Positions 8,460-16,441 are shown, counted from the stretch's first letter. The stretch is 45,498 nucleotides of DNA from UBA1422 sp963676385 (GCA_963676385.2 CAXXMM010000008.1:1-45498); one strand, 5' to 3'. Translations and numbers: made by a program. The notes: a model not told the origin generated them from the letters alone.

Positions 8460-9597
8460 ATGAAACTTGAAGACATCCGACCGCAAATTGACCAGGTGGA
8501 TGACCAGCTTGCCCAACTGATTCGCAAACGGTTTTCCCTTGTGGAAGAGGTGGCAGGCATCAAGAAGAAACAAAATCTGCCGGTGACTGACAGCGGCAGA
8601 GAACGGGAAATTGTCAATCGACTGACCCAAGGAACCGATGAAGAAATGCGAGGCTACTTGAAGATTTTCTTTCACACCTTGTTCGATTTGTCCCGGTCTC
8701 ATCAATTGAGAACCATCCATACCGAATCCAAAACAGCCAAGATTATGACGGACGCACTGGCAAATACGCCGCAGATGTTTCCCAAAAACGCTGTGATTGC
8801 CTGTCAGGGGGGCCGAAGGAGCCAACTCAACCCTGGCTTCCGAAAAGTTCTTCAACCATCCGACAATCATGTACGTCAACACATTTGAGGGCGTCTTTTC
8901 CGCGGTAGACAAAGGTCTGTGCCAATACGGGATATTGCCCATCGAAAACAATCTTCATGGCCCGGTTACAGAGATTTACGATTTGATGCACCAATACCGT
9001 GCCTATATTGCCAAAAGCCTTAAACTAAAAATCAACCATGTCTTGTTGGCGAAGCCGGGCACCAAACTATCCCAAATCAAAAAGATCTATTCTCACGAAC
9101 AGGCTTTGGCCCAATGCGGAAACTTCCTCAAGAATACCAAGGCACAAATCGAGCCCTGTGAAAACACGGCTATGGCAGCCAAGTTTGTGGCCGCTTCACC
9201 GGAAGAAGGTGTGGCCGCCATTTCTTCCGCTTATTGTGCCGATTTGTATAACTTGGAAATCATCAAGGAAGGCATCCAAAACAGCGATAACAACTATACC
9301 AAGTTTATCTGTATTTCAAAAAAGCCCGAGGTATATCCCGGCTCCAACAAAATTAGCATTATGGTTGTCTTGTCTCACCGACCGGGGGCACTGTATCATT
9401 TTATGTCCAAATTTGCCGCCTATGATATCAACCTAACAAAAATAGAAAGCCGCCCCATTCCCGACAGCGACTTTGATTTTAGTTTCTTTTTTGATTTTGA
9501 TATTTCCGTCTATGATGACTCTCTGGCTTCCCTATTTGCCCAGTTGGAGGATTCAACCAAGCAGTTTGCTTTCTTAGGTTGCTACACAGAACAATAG
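8460..9597 (+). CDS. pheA: Bifunctional chorismate mutase / prephenate dehydratase (frameshifted)
   Basis: About 378 residues once repaired. Residues 1-85 are an AroQ-type chorismate mutase (IRPQIDQVDDQLAQLIRKRF, with the catalytic-helix Arg/Lys pattern). Residues about 100-280 are prephenate dehydratase (ASEKFFNHPTIMYVNTFEGVF, NNYTKFICIS). The end is an ACT domain with GALYHFMSKFAAYDINLTKI then ESRP, the phenylalanine-binding feature. Together they convert chorismate to phenylpyruvate. The frame breaks in a run of six Gs (8807-8812); five Gs would give the expected ACQGAEGANSTLASEKFF. The start is 2 bases after the leuB stop with AAGGAGG upstream, so pheA is the last gene of the leu operon. 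It converges on and overlaps the end of the next gene by 24 bases. Confidence 0.9.
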
Positions 9598-9939
9598 CCA
9601 AAGCAAACCAATCCAAATAACTATAAAAGGAATGGCGTAAATCCATTTCTTTTTTTTGCCGAAAAATGACAGGCCTTCGGCCTCCTTTCGATATTCTTCC
9701 ATCATTTCAGAAGGTATGAACCGAACTAATAATATGACCATCAGGGGAAGCAGAATCAAATCATCCAGCAACCCTACTACGGGAATGAAATCCGGGATGA
9801 AATCTATGGGAGAAAGGGCATAACTGACAATGAGCACCGCCATAAGCTTGGCCCTGAAAGGAGTTTCCTTATGTTTTAGGGCGACAAAAACCGCAGGAAT
9901 ATCTTGCTGAAATTTTACGCTCCGCGCCTTCCAATCCAT
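9574..9939 (-). CDS. YkvA/DUF1232-family small membrane protein
   Basis: 121 residues. The core FRAKLMAVLIVSYALSPIDF-IPDFIPVVGLLDDLILLPL is the DUF1232 signature (LSPIDxIPDxIPxxGxxDD), with two hydrophobic segments, plus a third C-terminal segment after the KKKK. Function is unknown in the family. GAGGGGGGC precedes the ATG. Encoded convergently with pheA. Confidence 0.85.
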   Translation of the reverse strand: MDWKARSVKFQQDIPAVFVALKHKETPFRAKLMAVLIVSYALSPIDFIPDFIPVVGLLDDLILLPLMVILLVRFIPSEMMEEYRKEAEGLSFFGKKKKWIYAIPFIVIWIGLLWLLFCVAT

Positions 9940-9977
9940 TTTTGCCCCCCTCTTTGCAAAATATCATTTTTGTTCTC

Positions 9978-10007
9978 ATTATATCACAGTTCTCCCCTTT
10001 GTCGCAA
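9978..10007 (-). promoter_or_regulatory. Promoter of the DUF1232 gene
   Basis: Minus-strand TTGCGA (10002-10007) and TATAAT (9978-9983) with an 18-base spacer. Confidence 0.5.
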
Positions 10008-10087
10008 AGATTATCTGTTTTAAAACCCACATTTTTCAACGTTTTGTGGAGGGCAAAGAAATTATTTCAATTTTCTGAAAATAACTA

Positions 10088-10116
10088 TTGACAAAGCAAA
10101 AATACGGTAGTATTAT
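10088..10116 (+). promoter_or_regulatory. Promoter of the orphan structured RNA
   Basis: TTGACA (10088-10093) and TATTAT (10111-10116) with an exact 17-base spacer; the predicted transcript start is about 10123. No plus-strand gene follows before the convergent hisD, so the promoter appears to serve a non-coding RNA. Confidence 0.75.
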
Positions 10117-10122
10117 TACCTT

Positions 10123-10472
10123 ACTCACAGAAAAGAAGTTCCGAAAACGGAAAGTCAAGTAGGTGGGTCGCTCCGAAAAATCGTAGCCAAAATTCAGATG
10201 ACCGCCGTGAAAAGCGGAGTTTGAAGTGTGGTCGAAATCCTGTCCATTTGAGATAATCTGATGATTATGATTCGAAGGAATAAGGAAGAATCGATGAATT
10301 TGGGAATCAGAGTTTCGTACCGAATAGGTATTTGAATCTGAGAGATACGAAATCCAATATAGGATGTATTGAAACCAAATAGGAGTAATAAATGAAAGGA
10401 GGATATACGCAATTGCAGTATACCCTCAACTAAAGGGTAGACAGGTTCCAATAGAATCCACGTCTACCCTTT
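10123..10472 (+). ncRNA. Candidate structured non-coding RNA, about 350 nt
   Basis: There is no credible ORF. Many short stems are visible: TTCCG/CGGAA with an AAAA tetraloop (10139-10152); CCGC/GCGG and GACC/GGTC nested near 10200-10235; ATAATC/GATTAT; a 7-bp TTTCGTA/TACGAAA stem enclosing TACC/GGTA (near 10313-10350); CAATA/TATTG; TATAC/GTATA; and a 3' hairpin AAAGGGTAGAC/GTCTACCCTTT (11 bp, 10432-10472). The AGGGTA arm can instead pair with TACCCT at 10421-10426, so two alternative 3' folds exist. Loops are A-rich, as in ornate RNAs. It does not show the signatures of RNase P RNA, tmRNA, SRP RNA, T-box or glmS. A match to a known clostridial class such as the raiA motif cannot be ruled out from memory. 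The exact 3' end is uncertain; a further hairpin at 10499-10520 could be the terminator. Confidence 0.65.
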
Positions 10473-10523
10473 ATCGTTGTCAAAAAATAATTCAATCCAC
10501 AGTGGTCACAGTGGCCACTTTTG

Positions 10524-11798
10524 TTATTTCATTGATTTACGAGCTTCTGCCGCTCGAGCATGTCCTTCCAAACCTTCTCCTCTTGCCAGATTGGAGACGA
10601 TGGGCATGATTTTTTTTATTCCTTGGGTTGTGAGTTTTTGGTGGGTGCAGACCTTTAAGAAATTCCCTACCCATAATCCACCGGTATATCGCGCAGCCCC
10701 TAACGTAGGCAATGTATGGTTTGTTCCCGAGGCATAATCCCCGAAGACTTCCGCAGTACCCTGCCCCACAAAGAGAGAGCCATAATTCCGCAGTTTTTCA
10801 ACCAGCAGGTCCTCTTTCTCAGTAGCAACCATAATTTCCAAATGCTCCGGTGCGTATTGGTTGGCATAATCCGCAGCTTCATCCAAATCTTCTGCCAGAA
10901 GAATTTCTCCATAATCTTTCCAGGATTGTGCTGCAATGGACTTAGTAGATAGAGTTTCCAATTGCACTTCCACTTGTTGTTGAACTGCTTCTCCCAAAGG
11001 GGCATAGGTGGTTACCAAGATTGCCTTGGCAACGTTGTCATGCTCCGACTGCGCCAACAAATCTGCGGCGATAATTCTTGGGTCGCCGGTGTTGTCCGCA
11101 ATCACCAGAACTTCACTGGGTCCTGCCAGAAAATCAATTCCGATTTGCCCAAAGCATTGTTTTTTGGCTTCCGTAACAAAACTGTTTCCGGGGCCGACGA
11201 CCAAATCCACCGGCTTGATGGTTTCGGTTCCATAGGCAGCGGCTGCAATGGCTTGCGCCCCACCTACTACATAAATTTCGTCCATCCCAGCCAATTCCAT
11301 GGCTACCAAGGTTTTGGGATGAATTTTAGCCGTCCCTTTCATTGCCGGCGAACAACCAATCACCCGAGGCACACCGGCTACCTTGGCCGGAATACCCAGC
11401 ATCAAGGCGGTGGAATACAGAGGGTAACTGCCTCCCGGCACATAGCAACAGCAACCATCCACCGGAATAATCCGATGACCCAGTTTGATTCCTTCCATAG
11501 GCGAGAAGTCTTCAAGGGGAAGGAACATAGCCCGTTGGGCCTTTGCAAAGGAGCGGATATTCGCCGCCGCCTGTTTCATTTGTTCCAAGTCTTCCGGCGT
11601 TACTTGATCATATGCTTCTTGAATTTCCTCTTGGCTCACCTGAACAGATTCCCTCTGACACTGGTCGAACCTTAAGTTGTAAGAAAGCAACGTCTGATCT
11701 CCACCGCTTTTGACTTCTTCGATGATTTTGCTCACCAATCCCGGTAATTCGTTGGAATTTGACAAAGAACGGGGTAATGCGGTTTTTATACTTTTCAT
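10524..11798 (-). CDS. hisD: Histidinol dehydrogenase
   Basis: 424 residues. A zinc enzyme performing the last two oxidations of histidine synthesis with NAD+. Seen: YVPGGSYPLYSTALMLGIPAKVAG near 130-150, GPGNSFVTEAKKQCFG, FLAGPSEVLVIAD, and the catalytic/zinc residues in LLAQSEHDNVAKAILVT, YAPEHLEIM (Glu-His pair) and GTNHTLPT. It stands about 9 kb from hisZ-hisG-hisC and on its own, so the his genes are split in this genome. The Shine-Dalgarno sequence is weak (AAGAGA). Confidence 0.96.
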   Translation of the reverse strand: MKSIKTALPRSLSNSNELPGLVSKIIEEVKSGGDQTLLSYNLRFDQCQRESVQVSQEEIQEAYDQVTPEDLEQMKQAAANIRSFAKAQRAMFLPLEDFSPMEGIKLGHRIIPVDGCCCYVPGGSYPLYSTALMLGIPAKVAGVPRVIGCSPAMKGTAKIHPKTLVAMELAGMDEIYVVGGAQAIAAAAYGTETIKPVDLVVGPGNSFVTEAKKQCFGQIGIDFLAGPSEVLVIADNTGDPRIIAADLLAQSEHDNVAKAILVTTYAPLGEAVQQQVEVQLETLSTKSIAAQSWKDYGEILLAEDLDEAADYANQYAPEHLEIMVATEKEDLLVEKLRNYGSLFVGQGTAEVFGDYASGTNHTLPTLGAARYTGGLWVGNFLKVCTHQKLTTQGIKKIMPIVSNLARGEGLEGHARAAEARKSMK

Positions 11799-11880
11799 GT
11801 AATTTCTCTTTTCTGGTTTTCGTTGGTTGGCCCCATGGCAAAACGCATTTTACTTTTTGTGCTGTCTGATGTTTCTCTAT

Positions 11881-11910
11881 ATTGTAATTGTCAACGCCTT
11901 CTTTTGTCAA
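11881..11910 (-). promoter_or_regulatory. Promoter of hisD
   Basis: Minus-strand TTGACA (11905-11910) and TACAAT (11881-11886), 18-base spacer. A second TTGACA lies between them. The leader of about 75 bases shows no His-codon run. Confidence 0.55.
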
Positions 11911-12080
11911 TGAAAACACAACCTTGGGCATTTAGGTCATTTAACTTTCTGTGTGGCAAACCCAAGAAATAAGGTATTGCGGTCTTGTACATACAAATGG
12001 TTACAATCCAGTATGGTACAATCATGTAAGGTCACCTACAATTTTAATTGGGCACAACAAGGTTAAAGCAGGTCCTTTCA

Positions 12081-12578
12081 TCAACTTAACTTGTCCATCC
12101 ATCTCTCATATAACCATATTGTTGCTAGAAGAAAACTCCAGAGAAGCGCAAACACGCCATAAAAGATATCGCTTTGTTTTTTTTGTTTGTATATTGCCAC
12201 CCAAGTTAATATGGTAAATTCTGCAGCAGCAATCGTAAGCCCCGATATGACCAGCATTAGATACCCCATGGACATGAAATAAGGAGACTTAGAAGCCGAA
12301 TTAAAGAGAAACACAAAGACAATGGCATAGGTCACAACCATGGCAAAAATAATACGAGATTCTGCGTTCAAGGGAGATTCTTCGCATAATTTAATAACTG
12401 AAAAGGCAGGGCGCACAATTAGCATCAGATAACATGCTGCAACCACTATTGCAGACCATACATAGTTTATCTCGTAATGATTTACTATCAGTAAATAGAA
12501 ACAACCTGCATAGGGCAACGCCCCTAGCATCAATAACCCATAGGTTATTTTTTTTTGACCTGCTTTTATATGCTCCAT
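12081..12578 (-). CDS. Unknown integral membrane protein
   Basis: 165 residues, with about five hydrophobic segments (near 13-32, 40-58, 74-93, 100-125 and 140-158) and short charged loops. No motif that I recognise. It has a partner of similar size and make-up just upstream (12646-13152), on the same strand and 67 bases away; the two may form one transcription unit. Lower GC and different codon choice from the biosynthetic genes suggest an accessory region. Confidence 0.6.
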   Translation of the reverse strand: MEHIKAGQKKITYGLLMLGALPYAGCFYLLIVNHYEINYVWSAIVVAACYLMLIVRPAFSVIKLCEESPLNAESRIIFAMVVTYAIVFVFLFNSASKSPYFMSMGYLMLVISGLTIAAAEFTILTWVAIYKQKKQSDIFYGVFALLWSFLLATIWLYERWMDKLS

Positions 12579-12645
12579 TTTTTCCCCTTTCTATTCAAAT
12601 ATTGCAATGCCTGAAGAAATACCAATACAAGTCATATTCTAACGG

Positions 12646-13152
12646 TCAAGCAATATCCAGATATATCCAGATAAATATTATTAAGCTCCCTAACCAGAGC
12701 CATATGCTGGAGCGATTTGCTTTCCCCTCCCCGGCAGAGGATATTAAGATTATTTCTACGACGGAAATCTCAATGACCCATATCAATACCACAAAGAACT
12801 CAGGGAGTATGGATATTAACTGAATTTCACCTAATTGAAAAAATGTAACAATTAGGTATGCAATCCAGTCCAACAGAAACACTGTAACAAACACTCTTTT
12901 AGTAAGATACATATTTCTTTGGATTTTTTCCTTGGAGTTATCCCACTTTCTTGCTACAAACAGAAAAACAAATAGCAGAGACAGCAATAACAACAAGGTA
13001 AATCCAACCCCAACCCAAAAGGTGTTAAAGTTATATAATTCAGAATCTAAGGCACTAATGTACCAGAGCGTTGATATACCATCCGCCACTGCTATGGCAT
13101 ACCACAATACCTTGTAAGGCGATATTCTTTTTATTGTATCAAACAGTTCCAT
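12646..13152 (-). CDS. Unknown integral membrane protein
   Basis: 168 residues, about five hydrophobic segments (near 16-34, 44-68, 88-106, 112-133 and 150-166) separated by a basic loop ARKWDNSKEKIQRN. AGGAG lies 7 bases before the ATG. No family recognised. It lies about 245 bases downstream of the 19-codon ORF and its hairpin at 13382-13457, on the same strand. Confidence 0.6.
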   Translation of the reverse strand: MELFDTIKRISPYKVLWYAIAVADGISTLWYISALDSELYNFNTFWVGVGFTLLLLLSLLFVFLFVARKWDNSKEKIQRNMYLTKRVFVTVFLLDWIAYLIVTFFQLGEIQLISILPEFFVVLIWVIEISVVEIILISSAGEGKANRSSIWLWLGSLIIFIWIYLDIA

Positions 13153-13381
13153 TGAATTTCTCCTTTTGTTTATAGTGGTGTGAAATCCTGATATATTGTT
13201 ACATTATAGGTATATTGCTTCTCAGATTTTGTCAGGACGGTGAATTAGTCCATCCATTCAACTTAATTTATAAGCAACTATCAATTTTTACATAGCCAGG
13301 AACCTCTCTGGTTTGTTTTCTTTGTGAAAAATTTTGCTTCAGTTTGTTTTCTCTCTCAAAGTCACGCATCTTTGTTTTTAT

Positions 13382-13412
13382 ATAAATAAAAAGCGCATTA
13401 AAAACGCGCTTT
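13382..13412 (-). terminator. Terminator overlapping the 3' end of micropeptide gene copy 1
   Basis: On the minus strand AAAGCGC pairs with GCGCTTT (7 bp, 9-base loop) followed by TTATTTATA after a T-rich arm. The stop codon of the 19-codon ORF lies in the loop. Confidence 0.7.
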
Positions 13413-13457
13413 ATCTGTTTCACTAACTTTCTCTTTATGTTTCCCCAACTTATCCAT
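13398..13457 (-). CDS. 19-codon micropeptide gene, copy 1
   Basis: The ORF encodes MDKLGKHKEKVSETDKARF and stops with TAA (13398-13400) inside the loop of a terminator hairpin. A GGGGGA Shine-Dalgarno sequence lies 4 bases before the ATG, and a good promoter lies about 45 bases upstream. Its support comes from a second, unlinked copy at 40577-40636. That copy has the same length and Shine-Dalgarno sequence, the same stop-in-loop arrangement, identical residues 1-8, and changes GAT/GAC and CAT/CAC that keep the amino acid. An in-frame ATG 4 codons upstream is not conserved in copy 2. The peptide is basic, with no signal or membrane segment. It could be a leader peptide of an attenuator for the membrane genes downstream, a small regulatory protein, or a remnant C-terminus; the frame is open for about 48 codons further upstream. 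Not recognised. Confidence 0.55.
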   Translation of the reverse strand: MDKLGKHKEKVSETDKARF

Positions 13458-13500
13458 AAGGTCCCCCATTAATTGAACCGCTATGTTACTATTTAAGTTT

Positions 13501-13529
13501 AGTATAGTACGTATAATATAATAAGGCAA
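13501..13529 (-). promoter_or_regulatory. Promoter of micropeptide gene copy 1
   Basis: Minus-strand TTGCCT (13524-13529) and TATACT (13501-13506) with a 17-base spacer; the predicted start is near 13494. Confidence 0.6.
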
Positions 13530-13559
13530 GCACTTTGTTTGCGCCAAAAAACCCAGTAA

Positions 13560-13601
13560 TTCGAACTGGCCGTCAAGCTGCTTGACCCTAAGCTTTTCGA
13601 A
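13560..13601. repeat. Nested inverted repeat
   Basis: A perfect 7-bp dyad GTCAAGC-T-GCTTGAC (13572-13586) is flanked on both sides by TTCGAA (13560-13565 and 13596-13601). It lies about 30 bases upstream of the promoter of micropeptide copy 1, a plausible place for a regulator binding site. Confidence 0.45.
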
Positions 13602-13609
13602 GTGCTCTG

Positions 13610-14287
13610 TTTAGAATCAATTGAACCCCAAAAGGTTTTATTGAAGCCGGCACTTTTAAAACCGTTAATCATTTATTAGTTTGGCGGTGACAGCCGCAGA
13701 TTCCCTCCCACGAAACAGGTGAAATTTACCTTTGCAAAATCCCTTTCAGCTGTTTGTTTGCTATGCCCCAAACCGAATGATTGCCGTTTTATATTTGCAT
13801 TATATATCTTTTTTGATCTGATTGCCTTTTCATTCTATGAATCGTCTTGTCAAACAACGGATTTATAATTGGTGTAATTATTGGCTGTGGCACGATTTGC
13901 TAGCAAAAACATGATTTTTAAACATATTGTGGGTTATGGACATTTTTTCTAAATATCTTCAGATTTTCTAAAAAATCTGTACTTTTCATCCTTTTTTGCC
14001 TTGAAAAATACAGATTTATTTGTTATTTCACGCTTTTTTAGAAAAAATGGGTGGTTTTGGCCACAAATTCAAAAAAATGTCAGGTTCCCTAGCATTTTTG
14101 TACAGATTTTTTTGTTTTTTTGCAAAAAATAAGCACATTTGTAGTAGAAAGATGTTGTGCGAAGGTCAGCAGCGGGATGTTTGTCGAAGGTTACCGTCTG
14201 GGGGATTCCTTTGGTTTCGCTTTCTGTGCATATGAAATCACAATGCCCAGTGCTGGTTTTTCGATGCATACCAGTTTCAAATCTTGC
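13610..14287. other. AT-rich intergenic stretch without a supported gene
   Basis: Very AT-rich with long T and A runs. Short frames exist on both strands, but none has a good ribosome binding site plus protein-like composition. A perfect hairpin CAGATTTT/AAAATCTG occurs near 13960-13980, and the string CAGATTT recurs near 14010 and 14105. It may hold decayed remnants; nothing further can be supported. Confidence 0.4.
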
Positions 14288-14746
14288 CTAAAAAACAACC
14301 ATTTGGTATTTCGCACCTACCCCATCTGCTTTCAAATCAAGTGCATCAAATTTTTTTGTTGTAATAATCTCATAAACCGCTATTTTTGTTGTGTCGTCGT
14401 TTCTTATTGTATCAAGGGAAATTGTTAATACGGTCATTTTAGAGCTTTTTTCATATGATAAGGAATATACAGGCGTATTATATTTCCTACCAGTTTTTAT
14501 GGCAACAAAAAGCCTAAAAGATGGCTCCGAAAAATCCTGCTCCATGATGGCAAAAGGAGCATTTTCAAAATCCAACGAACGGACTTGGGCTGCAACTTTT
14601 ATATTTTCTGGTATTGGCTCTTGCCAATCTATTAAGTAGACTCCCTCTTTTCCCACGTTGGCATTTTCTGTTGTAATCGAGGGTGTTTCAGCACAACCAG
14701 CCAACATCGCCGCCATAAGCAGCACCAATACAACTATTTTTTTCAT
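14288..14746 (-). CDS. Unknown secreted lipoprotein
   Basis: 152 residues. The N-terminus MKKIVVLVLLMAAMLAGC is a type II signal peptide with lipobox LAGC (Cys18), so the mature protein should be lipid-anchored on the outer face of the membrane. The rest is a beta-rich, charged domain with no recognised motif. AAGGAG precedes the ATG. Neighbours give no functional hint. Confidence 0.75.
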   Translation of the reverse strand: MKKIVVLVLLMAAMLAGCAETPSITTENANVGKEGVYLIDWQEPIPENIKVAAQVRSLDFENAPFAIMEQDFSEPSFRLFVAIKTGRKYNTPVYSLSYEKSSKMTVLTISLDTIRNDDTTKIAVYEIITTKKFDALDLKADGVGAKYQMVVF

Positions 14747-14839
14747 ATACTATGTATCTCCTTGGTTTCTAAAGAAAATCACTTCTGAGCTACGTCAAAA
14801 TTTGTCTAGCACATTTAGGGGCATATGCGTTCCAAACCA

Positions 14840-14865
14840 AAAAGAGCACTAAAAAAGGCTCTTTT
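14840..14865 (-). terminator. Terminator downstream of the hexapeptide-repeat gene
   Basis: AAAAGAGC and GCTCTTTT form an 8-bp stem across a 10-base loop; both strands end in T-rich arms, so it may act in both directions. Confidence 0.6.
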
Positions 14866-14977
14866 CATTTAAGTCATATATTCAACTCTGATTCCAATGT
14901 TCATAAAATCCCCTCCCGCTCTATACAATTATTAGTATAGATGCTCGGTAAGTGGGTCGCAAGTCTTTTTTTGTTTG

Positions 14978-15583
14978 TTATTCTTCCGGAGTATCTTCAT
15001 TATGTTCTCTCAGATAGCCTGTCATCGCTTCGGCGATTTCCGGCATGATGGTTTCGCCGTTTGGCTTGCGTTCCACCCCGTAAACAAATCCGGGGAAGTT
15101 AAGTGGCATTTGTACCGCAATAATTTCGTCATGTTTATCCGGGGAAAACATATGAACCGGCGTTCCGACCGCAACCCAATTAATCGGCACCGTTTCGTTT
15201 TCAGGTATGGTTGTTTTCAAATGCACAACTGCGTGAATCCGCACTTCAGCGCCTCGGCACAGCCTCGCACCATGAAACACCGCCGCACCGGTCCCAATAA
15301 AAACGTTGTCCTCCACCGTACAACCGACAACATGCGCACTTGGTCCGATGAGCACATTGTCACCTATATTAAGTGAGTGATGGGCGGTGCTCCGCAAAAC
15401 AGCGTTTTCCAGCACGACACAGTTATCCCCGATAACGATTGACCCACCCTCCGCGATGACCGTAGCGCCGTACATAATTCTTGTGTTTTTTCCAATTGTT
15501 ACATCACCGCAAATAACTGCGGTCCCAGTAATTGTAGCACTTTCATCAATCTTTGGCTTCGTTTCCAAATGAGAAAAGATCAT
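14978..15583 (-). CDS. Gamma-carbonic-anhydrase-like hexapeptide-repeat protein
   Basis: 201 residues with regular hexapeptide repeats (for example ITGTAVICGDVTIGKNTRIM and GSIVIGDNCVVLENAVL) that build a left-handed beta helix and a trimer. Histidines in STAHHSL, SAHVVGC and FHGA are in places where gamma-class carbonic anhydrases bind zinc. Related proteins act on carnitine/acyl groups or are ferripyochelin-binding-like, so the enzymatic activity is open. The C-terminal helix (MPEIAEAMTGYLREHN) packs against the helix in family structures. Stands alone on the minus strand. Confidence 0.8.
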   Translation of the reverse strand: MIFSHLETKPKIDESATITGTAVICGDVTIGKNTRIMYGATVIAEGGSIVIGDNCVVLENAVLRSTAHHSLNIGDNVLIGPSAHVVGCTVEDNVFIGTGAAVFHGARLCRGAEVRIHAVVHLKTTIPENETVPINWVAVGTPVHMFSPDKHDEIIAVQMPLNFPGFVYGVERKPNGETIMPEIAEAMTGYLREHNEDTPEE

Positions 15584-15747
15584 GTTATGTACCTCATTTC
15601 AATAAAGATTCGATGGTTCTGTTACAAAAAATCTCTGTTTTTTTCCACAACCGTTTCAACTGTTATTATATCATATTGCTCCCGGGAGAAAACAAGAACA
15701 GAATTAAACTTATTCACATGATACCCAAAGGGTTCCCTCACTTGTCC

Positions 15748-15776
15748 TTGACTTCGCCGATTGCCGCAGATATACT
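15748..15776 (+). promoter_or_regulatory. mntP promoter placed for a leaderless transcript
   Basis: TTGACT (15748-15753) and TATACT (15771-15776), spacer 17. The expected transcription start coincides with the ATG at 15783, and no Shine-Dalgarno sequence precedes that ATG. Confidence 0.6.
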
Positions 15777-15782
15777 CTTTTC

Positions 15783-16349
15783 ATGAGTTTACTTGAATTG
15801 CTGTTATTGGCGGTGGGTCTATCCATGGATGCCTTCGCTGTGGCCATTTGCAAAGGCCTTTCCATTCAACAAGAAGAAAAACGAAAATCGCTGCTGCAAT
15901 CTGTCAATACCGGGTTGTGGTTTGGCTTCTTCCAAGGGGCCATGCCTTTGATTGGGTATTTCATCGGCGCACGGTTCAGCACCATGGTGGACAGTTTTGA
16001 CCACTGGATTGTTTTTGTTTTGCTGGGATTGATTGGTGGAAAAATGATCAAGGAGTCCAGAGAACCGGACGCCTGCCCCAATCCTTCGTTTAAGCCTTTG
16101 GTTATGTTGCCCTTGGCGGTGGCCACCAGTATTGACGCTTTAGCGGTGGGGGTATCGTTTGCTTTTCTAAAAGTAAATCTTCTTGAAGCTTCTTCCATTA
16201 TTGCAGGAACGACTTTTTTCCTTTCAGCCATTGGGGTTCAAGTGGGTTGCTTTTTTGGATCAAAATTCAAATCCCGGGCTGAATTGGCCGGTGGTTTGGT
16301 ATTGATTGCCATTGGCACAAAAGTCTTAATTCAGCACTTGTTAGGCTAA
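15783..16349 (+). CDS. mntP: Manganese efflux pump MntP family
   Basis: 188 residues, six hydrophobic segments arranged as two repeats. The paired signatures LAVGLSMDAFAVAICKGL (residues 7-24) and LPLAVATSIDALAVGVSFAF (about 110-129) hold the membrane aspartates needed for Mn(II) export by MntP. The start fits the family length exactly. No ribosome binding site is seen, and the promoter lies right against the start, so the mRNA is probably leaderless. No Mn riboswitch (yybP-ykoY) was recognised upstream. Confidence 0.9.
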   Translation: MSLLELLLLAVGLSMDAFAVAICKGLSIQQEEKRKSLLQSVNTGLWFGFFQGAMPLIGYFIGARFSTMVDSFDHWIVFVLLGLIGGKMIKESREPDACPNPSFKPLVMLPLAVATSIDALAVGVSFAFLKVNLLEASSIIAGTTFFLSAIGVQVGCFFGSKFKSRAELAGGLVLIAIGTKVLIQHLLG

Positions 16350-16375
16350 AATACCACCATTTCAGGAATCGACCC

Positions 16376-16404
16376 TTTACAGAACTGCTTTAACGTGGTA
16401 GAAT
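16376..16404 (+). promoter_or_regulatory. Promoter of the aromatic operon
   Basis: TTTACA (16376-16381) and TAGAAT (16399-16404), spacer 17. It gives a leader RNA of about 240 bases before aroF that contains the leader peptide and terminator. Confidence 0.8.
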
Positions 16405-16441
16405 CTAACAAAAGAAAAACTAACCGAAAGGATACAGCACG

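Noticed and set aside
8800..8820. Programmed frameshifting in pheA
   Set aside because: The G6 run is not in a classic slippery heptamer with a downstream pseudoknot, and three other genes nearby show the same kind of single-base error.
10194..10451. 85-codon minus-strand open frame inside the structured-RNA region
   Set aside because: No ribosome binding site, no family resemblance, and it lies opposite a well-promoted RNA full of stems; most likely chance.
11798..11851. 17-codon upstream ORF (MRFAMGPTNENQKREIT) whose TGA overlaps the hisD ATG
   Set aside because: The ATGA overlap is tempting, but there is no Shine-Dalgarno sequence, no His codon and no hairpin; too little to claim a leader peptide.
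13458..13612. Upstream extension of the micropeptide frame (about 48 more codons without a stop)
   Set aside because: No start codon with a ribosome binding site, it crosses the predicted promoter, and the extension is not present at copy 2; kept only as an alternative explanation.
14020..14269. Short overlapping frames on both strands in the AT-rich gap
   Set aside because: Composition is driven by T and A runs; no Shine-Dalgarno sequence and no recognisable domain.
15584..15782. Possible Mn-sensing (yybP-ykoY) riboswitch before mntP
   Set aside because: None of the conserved elements was seen, and the likely promoter sits immediately before the ATG.
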